A stretch of 64,000 nucleotides of DNA from Neodiprion pinetum (lineage: Eukaryota > Arthropoda > Insecta > Hymenoptera > Diprionidae): NCBI RefSeq assembly GCF_021155775.2, contig NC_060234.1:5275783-5339782 (forward strand). The letters are read 5' to 3'. Positions 22,186-31,657 of the stretch are shown here, piece by piece. How positions within the stretch are numbered: the stretch's first letter is position 1; each line of letters begins with the position of its first letter. A program made the position numbers and the translations under genes. The notes under the pieces are model-generated. The model saw only the letters and a list, made by a program, of their open reading frames with translations, ran no database searches and was not told the DNA's origin.

Positions 22186-22374
22186 ATGCGACGAGGTCTC
22201 GTTGCGAGCTTGCGGCTTGCGGCTTCCGGCTTTCGGTGGCACAACAATAAGAGAGAGGATCCAATAACTCGCATCTTCTCCTATATCAATCGTTTGCCGA
22301 GAATTTCATCCCCCGGCATCTGTCGATGCTTTTTTCGTCGAACTTGCGGAGCGGGGTTGAAGTTACGAATTTGA
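22186..22374 (+). CDS. Possible small ORF (62 codons) downstream of the TATA/initiator pair
   Basis: This begins at the first ATG after the predicted start site, about 40 bases downstream, and runs to a TGA. The product starts MRRGLVASLRLAASGFRWHN, which is arginine-rich and amphipathic and could act as a mitochondrial targeting sequence. The rest is basic with a cysteine/arginine cluster (CRCFFRRTCG). No family is recognised. Composition is GC-richer than the surroundings. It could equally be a chance frame in a GC-rich patch; only position relative to the promoter-like motifs supports it. Confidence 0.2.
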   Translation: MRRGLVASLRLAASGFRWHNNKREDPITRIFSYINRLPRISSPGICRCFFRRTCGAGLKLRI

Positions 22375-22572
22375 AAAGTTCCGGAAGCGCCTAATTCCGA
22401 AATTATTTGCTGGCGAAACTTGATGTGAAGAAATCATACTTTTAGAGAAAGAACAAAGTTTCAAACGGCCGGAAACCCGAAATTCAAGTTTCCGAAAGTT
22501 TACGACAGAGCAAAATTTCGAAAAATAAAGTTTCGATTGAGTTGAGTAGCGAAAATTGAAATATAATCGCAC

Positions 22573-23001
22573 AAACTGAGAGAAATTTTTAGTTCCGGTT
22601 ACCGCTCGGTCCTTAACTATTTTCATTTTTTACCAAAATCGAAAGATATAGTTCTAGGTACAAAATGAAAATTAGTTTTCTAGCCGTTACCGGAAACTCC
22701 AGTATCCGTTACTGTTCTCTCTCATTACTATCACTGTTGCTATATTTTCTTGCAACTGTTGCGAAAATTTAATGCTTGCGCAACAATAAATTAACGTTAC
22801 AGCCTTGTTCAGCTAAAAAAGTAGAGTAAACCTCACAAACTGATCTTGCGCTGCAATTACCAAAAAAAGGATCGACGATAGCGCAAAACGTTTACGCGTA
22901 CCTCGTTTTTCGTAATTCCAACAATATTCAAACAGTTTTTCAACGATATCCGTTTTACTGAATTTTTCTAATTACCGTAACAAATGAAATCTTTCTCAGT
23001 G
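22573..23001 (+). mobile_element. Family A MITE, full-length copy
   Basis: The 5' end is AACTGAGAGAAATTTTTAGT and the 3' end AAATCTTTCTCAGTG, which are inverted with respect to each other. It carries all consensus blocks: GGTTACCGCTCGGTCCTTAA, AAATGAAAATTAGTTTTCTA, GCCGTTACCGGAAACTCCAG, TTGCAACTGTTGCGAAAATT, AGGATCGACGATAGCGCAAA and CGTTTTTCGTAATTCCAACA. There is no coding frame. About 430 bp. Confidence 0.9.
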
Positions 23002-23293
23002 CAGCGTAGCTTAACTCAACGAGTGGGTGTAAAAAAATCGTCAATCAAAAACAAAGAAATCTCAAACGTGGTGAAATTTCACCTAACCGGAATTCGAAAC
23101 AACCGAAAAATCTTTGTCCATTCGAAAAATCAATGTTTCAGAGCTTTTAATTTTCTCATTCTCTCACTTTCGGAAACTTTGATCGTCGAATTTCGGACCT
23201 TTCGAAATTTTCCACACATCTTCAAAGTTTGATTTCGTTGTCTCAACTTTCGGCGCCAAAAAATTCGAAATTTCAACACCGCTCCGAACTTGA

Positions 23294-23545
23294 CGGGAGG
23301 GGGGGGGGAGGTGGGGGCAAAGCTTTTCCAAAGCCCAATATCCCTCCCCCTCCCTCGCCCCCCGTTTTATCGCCATCACAAACGGCTTTGGGGTGTTGAT
23401 TATACAACGTTAGGCTGGTATTAGAAGGCCGCACGAAACTCGCGTAATTAGTCGTTTTAACCGGCTTCCGAGCTATTAGGAGGTGGGGGGGAGGGGGTGA
23501 AGAAGGGGGCCCGTTTAGCGACAGCATTTATCAACCCCCCGCGGC
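23294..23545. other. Cluster of alternating G-tracts and C-tracts (quadruplex-prone)
   Basis: G-rich tracts on the plus strand at about 23294-23318 and 23479-23511 flank a C-rich tract at about 23342-23363; another C/GC tract follows at about 23533-23549. Several have at least four runs of three or more G (or C on the other strand). The surrounding DNA is AT-rich, so the change is abrupt. Confidence 0.7.
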
Positions 23546-24386
23546 CCCGGCAACGCGTTATAACAGAATTCTCTTCTTCGTTCCTCACCCCTGGAACCTG
23601 CTCGCCTCCTCAGGCTTGACTAATTTTATCCGGTGACAATTTACCAGCTCAAGTGACGAGGACGACAACGAAAACGACGACGCCGCGTTCAGACGCTACG
23701 CGATTGCGATTCACCCCCACTGCGGGTTCTTTTCAACCCTGACAGAAGCGCGAGAGGTCGCGTCGAAGAAACATATCCAACGATTTCACGACGCGAGAAC
23801 ATTCTCGAGATGATTTTAGAGATCGTTCAGTTTTACTGGAAAATAGCTGAAAATTTGAAGAAAGTTTTTATACACCGTTAAAAATTTCTAACGAAATTTT
23901 TGTTTTTTTTTTTTTTTTGCTCGATATTTTGAAGAAACGATTTTTAAGTCAGTTGCAAACAATCACGTTATCCGTAAGACTAGAATTTATGAAAACATTT
24001 TCGTGGGTTACGGTTTCGTCGTTGGAAGAAAAAAAAAATCACCACGTTATGTACGAACTTGAAAATACGACACTTGGTCAACATTTTCATTCTTAATATA
24101 AGGGTTGATGCGATTTTTCAATACCGTATAAAATATTTTTCAGATTCTGCGGAATTTTTCAACGATACGAGAATAAAAAAAAAAAAAAACGTTGCGAGAA
24201 AAAATATTCCAACAGAAGTGACGGGCAAATTTTGCGATGAGATAAGGTAAAGATTAAAGATTACTTTCATAGTTACGCCCAAAATTTTTCATCCAATTTC
24301 CAAATTTCAATTCACTCAATCCAAAAAATGTATTTTATTATTATTTTTTTTTTTTTTTTTATTTATTTTTTTTTCCGCAACAATAA
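23546..24386. other. GC-rich then AT-rich unassigned sequence
   Basis: About 23546-23800 is mixed and CpG-rich without an exon that could be supported. After that it is AT-rich with T and A runs up to the next Family A copy. Confidence 0.3.
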
Positions 24387-24781
24387 ACGGAGAGAAATTT
24401 TAATTTCCGGTTAGCGCTCCGTCCTTAACTGTTTTCATTTTTCACCACAAACGAAAAATATACTTCTAGGTAGAAAGTGAAAATTAGTTTTCTATCTTAA
24501 GAGCTGGTAAGCTAGAAAGTCTAGTATCCGTTACTATTCTTTCTCATTACGATCGCTGTTGCTAGATTTTCTCGCAACCGTTGCGAAAATTTAATGCTCG
24601 TGCAAGAATAAATTGACGTTAAAGCCTCGTTTAACTAAAAAAGTAGAGTAAACCTCAGAAACTGATTTTGCGTTGCAATTGCCAAAAAAATGGTCGACAA
24701 TTCGAACAGTTTTTTTTTTTTAACGATACCCGTTTTACCGAATTTTTCTAGTTACCGCATGAAATGAAATTTTTCTCAGCG
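24387..24781 (+). mobile_element. Family A MITE with internal deletion
   Basis: It begins CGGAGAGAAATTTTAATTTC and ends AAATTTTTCTCAGCG. The order of consensus blocks is preserved, but the segment containing the TAGCGCAAAATGTTTACGCG and CGTAATTCCAACAATATTCA blocks is deleted between GGTCGACAATTCGAACAG and the T run. Confidence 0.88.
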
Positions 24782-26875
24782 TGCAGTAACTGTAAATTGG
24801 GGTATAATTTACCAAGTCAATGTTTCTGCGAATGTAATAATTATACGCAATCGTGAATCACGAACTTCCAGTTGTACAGTCAAGGTTCACTTTTGACATT
24901 AAACGGGAATAGAATCCGAGCAGGATCTTCCTGCAGGCGTTCTCCGCAGGATATGCGGGCTTAATCGAGGTCTTATATAAGCTAATTTGAAACGGTAAGC
25001 TGCCGTAACAGCGAGCTTAAAGCTGCAGAGATAACCTCTCGGACTTTTACGAGTCTGTTTGAGAGAATAAACGTGATAGCTATTCATTTATGCACGCGTG
25101 CGTAAGCGCCTTGATTAGAGGTTGGACTTGATATACGTGTCTGATTATTAGGTGAGGGCACGTAATTAATGTCGATCGGTTGCGAACGCTTTTTGCATTT
25201 TTATTACAACATCGCGTTTTGCGTTACGCCGAAAAGTAATTGTACGCTTCACACGTTGCGGTCTGAAATTTATTGCGAGAGTGAAACGAGTGATATGGTT
25301 TTTTTGATTTTTTTTTTACTTTTTTTTTTTTTTTTTTTTAGTTTCGTTCGCAGAGCTCGCAGTAACTTCGAGTAAATTTATGCGAAAAATATGGATAAAG
25401 TATCATCGTATTTGTATGTTTCATTCTACGATGTCAGAAGCAAGGTTTAAAAAAAAAATTTCAGTTCTTACGAATCGAAAATCGAACAAAAAAAGCTTCG
25501 TAAGATTCTAAATTTGAATTTCAATCTTGATGTATGATTGTAAAGTGAGAAATTTTAATTACGAATAAAAAAAAAAACAATTCTATCCAAAAAAATGCAA
25601 AACTTTAAACCGAAAATTAAAAATCCGATGCATTCGGAAATTTGTTTCGCAAAACTGAGGCTCGTGTCACGGAAAAGTACGATTCCGTTACACGTACCGG
25701 ATAATAACTTATCGCGTGCTAACTAATTTGTCTCGTTAGATTAGAATTAATCGAATATGTGTTAAAAACCATCCGGAAACGTGACTTCGAACAAATTAAC
25801 GAATTGCATCGAGCCTCTCGTTGCCGGTCTTAATTTTCAACTCGATTTAACGAACAGACTGGCTGGGTTCACGATTCCGAATTCGCGATATTGACGTAAT
25901 ATTCGCATATATCTGGTATCGGCTACAGATCTACAGAGTCATTCGGTAGCAGATAAAAAAGAATGAAAAAAATTTTAAACATACGTACACTCGTATCCAT
26001 CCATCCATCCCTCTCGATTCATAAAAAAAAAAAAAAAAAAAATGCAATAAAAAAAAAAAGAAAAGCTACCACGAATTTTAAATTCATCCGTTTAAATTTC
26101 TTTCCTCCCTTTTTTCCATTCTGTACGGTTTTTTTTCGTTTTTTCTTTCTTTCTCATTTACAACTGATAAGAATTTTCGCTGTATCGTCAAGAACATATA
26201 TATATATATATGTATACATGTATATACATAATATCTTCGGCTTATAGGACGCCGTCGTAGCCGGCGAATATGGTGAAAGATACAAGAAGAAAATCACCGG
26301 CAATGCAGACGCTGACGCAAAAAGCAGAGTCAGCGAATGACGTCGCTTCGCTTCGCCTTACCGTTCTCGCTAATCTTGAGCTACAAAATCCAATCTTAAA
26401 ACGACATCGGTTTCGCTGTTCGGTTCGGCCCCGTAAAGTTCAATCCCTAAGCCGCGTCCAGAGAAGTCGAGTGTAGCGAGTCTAAATCGATTTCGGATGT
26501 ATGTTTTTTTTTCTTTTTTTTTTTCTCATTTTTTCATCCCTGCAACGCCCTGAGAACCTCGAGGTATATTCAATACTTTACATCACACTCTTCAGTTATT
26601 TTTCACTTCTGGGTCAAGTTTTTCAAGCACCATCGAGTCGAAGTTTTATTCGGAAATTTGATTTCGAAAACAATTTTCAAAAATTGAAAATCGAACTTGT
26701 TCGAGACTCGAAGAATTTCAATTCAAACGAGTCGAAAATTCTATGAGAATTTTATGGGGTTTGAGGAATTTCTAAGGGGTTTACCAATTTTTTATGGGGT
26801 GTTTCTATGGGGGTTTCAGGATTTTTTTATTTTTTATTTATTTATTTTTTTTGTTGAGGGGTTTCTGTAACTTAC
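24782..26875. other. Unassigned stretch; one GC-richer patch near 26.3 kb
   Basis: Mostly AT-rich, with T runs at 25310-25340, an A run at about 26022-26042 and (AT)n near 26200. A CpG-containing patch at about 26240-26480 has a 68-codon plus-strand frame and a possible minus-strand GTAAGG donor, but neither reads like an exon. Confidence 0.3.
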
Positions 26876-26990
26876 ACGGGATCTGATTCTTTGTATGAAA
26901 AATTTTCAATTCCATGGGTTTTCAGAATTTTCCAAGCGGTTTTTTTTTTCATAATTCGTACGGGATCTGACGCTTCGTATGAAAAATTGA
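26876..26990. repeat. Tandem duplication, period about 82 bp
   Basis: ACGGGATCTGATTCTTTGTA followed by TGAAAAATT, near 26876, recurs near 26958 as ACGGGATCTGACGCTTCGTA followed by TGAAAAATT. The preceding 26750-26830 also has repeated TATGGGGT/AAGGGGTTT motifs. Confidence 0.7.
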
Positions 26991-28152
26991 ATAATTTTTC
27001 CTATCGCAAACGTGTGGCGTCATATTTTTTTTCCAGTAATTTGTGTAAAAAATTTCCATCAGTTCGTTCGATCGATTTTGTTACAACGAGACGTGCAGCC
27101 CCGAAACCTTTGCAAAAAGCTTCGATCAAAGGCTCGGGATTTTCGACAGGCAGGCAGGCGTGTCAGGAAGAAACTCGGGTTCACTTTCGCAAGGTCCCCC
27201 TCCCCCCGCAAGTATAATTAACACAAGCTAACGCATATTACATACTCTCCGCGGTCTCTCAGGTCAGTTTCTTCTATCCTTAATAAAACGCAAACGATAA
27301 TTCATTTAGGCGAGAAAATATATTCTATACTCGAGATGAAAGGAAGATAAGGATGAAAAGGAGGAAAAAAATATGGACGTCGCTGCGGTGAGAACAGGGA
27401 AAAAGGGGCCGACACAAAAAAAAAAAGAAGAAAAAAAAACTGTAACCACGAAATAATACCATTAAGAGTTATACTTCATTCCCGCGGCATTATCTCTTTA
27501 TTGTATTTGTTTTTCCGGAGAGCATTAGGCCGATTGAATCTCGGATTCGGCAATCAGAGTGAAGCCGAATTGCTATCGCCCTGTTACAAAAATAATGACG
27601 GATGATGATACCTAATTTGAAAAGAAAAAAAAAAAAAAACAAAAAAACTTTTGCCGTCCAGAAATAATAGCTGCGTTTATACGGGTTCGATAGGATGATT
27701 TCGCAATTTAGGGTTGAGAAAATGTTCAAATCGCTCAAATTATGACACGTCCAAAATTCTCAGGTAGAAAAAAAAATTCAGCTTAAGAGACGAGATTTTT
27801 TTCTGGATAAAGTGAATATAATAGACTCTGTTTATTGCAATTGTGGTTGTAAGTTTAGGAATAAAGGGAAGAAGAAGAACGGAGAAAGTATATATTTTTG
27901 TCAAACTTGTGGATTTTCTTTTTAATCTCGATATTATTGTTGTTTTACTCGTATCGTTTCATTGATGAGAAATGATAAAAAAATTCTGAGATTCGAAAGT
28001 GGTTGAGTACTTTTTTTTACCTTTCGTTCGATTCAAAACTTCCACTTACAAATGAGAAATCGCAAATACCTACTCATCGAGCTGGGGACCATTTTTCGAA
28101 TTGACAAAAAAATGACATTCTCATCTCTCTGTTCCTGGATATTTGCATTATA
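26991..28152. other. Unassigned stretch
   Basis: Mixed to AT-rich sequence with no recognised gene or element. A pyrimidine-rich GTCCCCCTCCCCC tract lies near 27193. Confidence 0.3.
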
Positions 28153-28554
28153 CCGGGACAATCTCTTGAAACTTGGAAAATGAACCGCGAACGCGCAAAA
28201 TAATTAAATCTCATCGGTCGGCGAAATCTTCACGCGGCGATATTCTTGTCCGCGACGCAGGCGGGCCAACCTACGCAAAATGTCTACGTTTGAATTTTCA
28301 AAGAGCACAAGCGTTGAGGATTCCGACCGTTCTTCGAAGAATCAACTTTCCGACCCGACGACAAATGCTTTCCAAACCTTTCCGAGTCGCTGCCTAAATT
28401 ATTCGAGATTCTAACCTCGAAAATTCGTATCGAACACATCGCCGGCAGAAACAGTTCGACGGCTGAAAACTCGGGTTGGCCAGCCTGCGAGAACAGCCGA
28501 TAAAGAAACTCGCGCATGCGCGGTTCATTTTCAAGTTTCAACAGATCGTCCCGG
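28153..28554 (+). mobile_element. Family B element, copy 1 (long TIR, non-autonomous)
   Basis: The 5' end is CCGGGACAATCTCTTGAAAC and the 3' end reverse-complements to CCGGGACGATCTGTTGAAAC. The inverted repeat continues through AAAATGAACCGCG for about 37 bp. The internal sequence is GC-richer than the surroundings and almost identical to 35270-35678. The left flank ends TTATA; the right flank has TTATA one base (C) beyond the element. No transposase frame is present. The superfamily is not assigned: a possible 4-bp TATA target is visible, but the ends are not diagnostic. Confidence 0.9.
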
Positions 28555-28733
28555 CTTATATGTATACGTATAACTTTGATACGTACGAAGCGGAGATAAA
28601 AAAAAAAAAACTGATAACTGTAACCAGCTGTTTGGGGGTGAAATGTGGGAGAACTAACGCAGAATGGAGATGAGGAGCCGCGAACTCCGCAGACCGAAAA
28701 GAAACGGGGTGTAGATAATCCAATAATAACAAT
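28555..28733. other. Mixed-sequence block upstream of a possible mini-exon
   Basis: CpG-containing, GC-richer than average. It could be a 5' leader for the candidate exon at 28734, but no core promoter was found. Confidence 0.2.
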
Positions 28734-28767
28734 ATGACGGCGAAGCCGAAGCCGACCAGCTCGGGCT
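28734..28767 (+). CDS. Possible start-codon mini-exon with GTAAGT donor
   Basis: ATG in an AACAATATGA context opens 11 codons plus one base, MTAKPKPTSSG, ending at GGCT|GTAAGTGG. The donor is the perfect six-base consensus. Codons are GC-rich at third positions (ACG GCG AAG CCG AAG CCG). If spliced, the phase is 1. Reading through the donor gives a 71-codon frame of no recognisable family. Support is limited to the start context, composition and donor; no partner exon was identified. Confidence 0.25.
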
Positions 28768-29927
28768 GTAAGTGGCTTAGCGGCATTTGCGAACCAACTT
28801 ATGTGCGAATGTATAAGTGCGGATGTACGTATATTCGTATGTCTCTGGCCGCCTCGACGCCTCGAATCCGACTCTGGTTACTTGGGTACTTTTACACGTT
28901 CTCCGTCTCTCACCGTACGAGTGAAAGAAAAATGACAAAACGTCAATAGTACAAATCCGGCAGACGTAGCGTAGCTACGAAGAAAAACGTGTATCCGAGC
29001 CACCGAAGGAAATTAGTATCATTGACGCGTCGACGATGATTTTATTTCATTTTAATCCGTGTGAGAAATTCAATTATTACATATATATATATATATATGA
29101 TAAATTTATCTTAATTGAAACTGATTTGAAATTAAATTATATCGTATGAATTCGTTGATTAAATTCGTACGAAACATTACGATGTAATTTTAATCGATCA
29201 TTCATCTGAAATCACAGAAATCGATTCGTATTGTTCGATTTGTATGAATTTAGGTGAATTTACTTGAATCGAGTCAAGTTTTAACTACTCAAAATTACTA
29301 TTATTCACTTGAAATAAATTTAAAGTAATTAAACTCGATTTCAAATCGTTTTAATTCACTTCAACTCGTATCAGATCTCTTCGACTGATTTGATAACAAG
29401 CGAATTTATTGTAATAAAAATTTATTTACAAGTTATTATTTTTTTTTTTTTTTACCTTCACGTCCGAATCTATCGCAAATATCCGAAATACCTCGATCCA
29501 AGAAATGAAGAACAGAAAAAAAAAAAAAAAAACACAACAGCAGCAACAACGAGAACAGTTTCTCTATTTATCTTTTCGATCTTCTTCGTGTTTTTACTCG
29601 AGATTGTCAAAACATTTATACAACCCGTGAAGCGCGATACCCGCGTAAAGTATAATAGCAAACGATCTATATCCTTTACCCTAATTCAACTATGATTACA
29701 CATATACATTCCTATATATATATATATATATATATATTTATGTACAATATGGTACATAAGTATACTCGAAAAGAGCGATAAGGTAAAGGGAAAATAATAA
29801 AAAAAGAAAAACAGAAAAAACAAAAAAAAAAATACAGGCACGTACAGACAGAAACGAGGAAAGAAATAAGACCGACGATCCTATTCCGACAGCTTTTATA
29901 CCGTCAGTTTGATATATAGATTCGTGG
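28768..29927. other. Unassigned; cryptically repetitive AATTCG/GAATT sequence
   Basis: From about 29040 to 29400 the DNA is made of recurring short motifs such as GAATT, ATTCG and AATCGA, a cryptic simple sequence. (AT)n tracts lie at about 29081-29099 and 29713-29737. No gene was recognised. Confidence 0.35.
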
Positions 29928-30674
29928 TATATGAGACATTCCACACCAAACCAACCTACGCATGACCCTCGCCATTGGTGATTTTTTTTTTTTTTTTTTT
30001 TTAGTCCAAATTACGGTGCAATGTGTACAAAAAAAAAAAGAAAAAAGAAACACATTTTTGACCGTGTTTTACATTTTTAGGACCACGGGTTTGATTTTTA
30101 CTGCTCCGAAATACACGAAGACGCAGTTCTTTTTTTTTTTTTAATGAATAGCCTCGATCGATTGGCTACAAATTTTTTTATCGATTTTTTTTTTTTTTGA
30201 GGTAAAAAACGAACATTTCCAGAACGAGATGAAAGTGGGCAAGCTTTTTTGTTTTAGAAGCTACAGGTGAAACGAGTAATTCAAGAGTGAGAAAAAACCG
30301 ACTTGAATATAAATTTGTATTTTCTAAATTCGTATTGAATTCGATTTGTAATCCAAATCTTGTAATTACTGGTTCCGCCTGTGGTTATACAAAACAAGAG
30401 CTTGTCGGCTTACATCCTGGTCTCAAAATCGTCCTTTTTCAACAAAGAATTCGTGAGAAAAATTTAAATTTGATCGATCCGGGCTATTCGTACGAAAAAT
30501 GGGTTTCACGTTTTTTCGGAAAACAGTCAAAATCAAATCCGTGGTCCAAAAAATCTAAAACTCGGTGAAAGATGTTTTGTTTTTTTGAACACTCTGTGCC
30601 ATACTCAAAAACAAATAAAATCACCGATGACGAGGGTCGGACGTAGGTCGGTTTGGGGTGGAATGCCTTATATA
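29928..30674. mobile_element. Foldback element F1 with long diverged arms
   Basis: The left end is TATATGAGACATTCCACACC and the right end reverse-complements to TATATAAGGCATTCCACCCC. Pairing continues inward: AAACCAACCTACG with AAACCGACCTACG, TGACCCTCGCCATTGGTGAT with CGACCCTCGTCATCGGTGAT, and AGGACCACGGGTTTGATTTT with TGGACCACGGATTTGATTTT. Arms are about 200 bp, total about 745 bp. There is no coding capacity. It sits in TATATA-rich flanks. Confidence 0.85.
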
Positions 30675-31129
30675 AAAATATATATATATATACATGTGTG
30701 TATAATCATTGAGAAATGGAGCAGCTGTTTTCCCGCACTTAAACTTTCACACAGTTCACCTCGACGATATCTGTAATACATACGCATTATACGTAAATAC
30801 CTGTATAGTAGGGTGAGAAAAAAAAACAAATGGCTAACCTATCGAATCTATGGTCTTGAAAGGACCTGTTTACTGAGCAAAAAATTCTCCCGTTTGGAAA
30901 GATTTTTACCTCAATTTTAAAAGGTGTCGCTGGCCATTTGAAATTTCTCATTTAAATAACACTCGAAAAAAAAAAAAATTTTCATCAAAAATGCTGTAAC
31001 AATTCAACCGTTTGAATTAAAAACATTTTCAATCATATTCTTGCTGGGCATTAAATACTCTAAAAAAAGACCCCGGAGTTGATTTTTTAGTCTCCAAATT
31101 CGTATAATTACGGGCCGTGAAAGTCGAAG
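30675..31129. other. AT-rich spacer between two foldback elements
   Basis: (TA)n near 30678-30692, then AT-rich sequence with several A runs. No gene or end sequences were recognised. Confidence 0.35.
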
Positions 31130-31657
31130 AAAGCTTCGTTTGAGATGACTATTTTTTTTTTTTTTCACTCCATAGACGAAATATCACTCTGAACATAAAA
31201 AAAAAAATTTCCACCAAAGCCTATTAAATTCTCTTATCAAAATTAAATTCTCTACAAAAAAAGGTCCTTCACAATTTTGCTGTAAAGTTAGCAGTTTAGG
31301 AGAAAAATGAAAAAAACCATAATTTCTTAGCAAAAATCAACTTTACAATTTTTTACTGGCGAGATACTTCATACATTCTAAATTAGCTGTAGGAACTTTT
31401 AAAGAGGTGGGATCCCTCTAAAACTTCCGGCAATGGTCAATTAAATAGTATGAAAAGTCGCGATGCTATAGATAATTGACAAAAAAAAAAAAATTATTTT
31501 CACGTGTTAATTGAATGGGAAAATTTCAAATTCATTTAGCGAGTACTTAAAATTAAAATTAAGAGCTAGGCTTTGGTGGGAATTTTTTTTTATATGTTTA
31601 GAGTGATATTTCGTCTACGGAGTGAAAAAAAAAAAAATATTCGTCTCAAACGAAGCA
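31130..31657. mobile_element. Foldback element with AAGCTTCGTTTGAGA-type arms
   Basis: The left arm GCTTCGTTTGAGATGACTAT, a T run, CACTCCATAGACGAAATATC, ACTCTGAACAT, an A run and CCACCAAAGCCTA has a matching inverted copy at the right. The right copy reverse-complements to GCTTCGTTTGAGACGAATAT, a T run, CACTCCGTAGACGAAATATC, ACTCTAAACAT, an A run and CCACCAAAGCCTA. Arms are about 105 bp around a 300-bp centre. Exact ends and target duplication are uncertain. Confidence 0.8.

Noticed and set aside
26270..26476. 68-codon plus-strand frame in a CpG-containing patch
   Set aside because: No donor, and the sequence does not resemble a protein domain.
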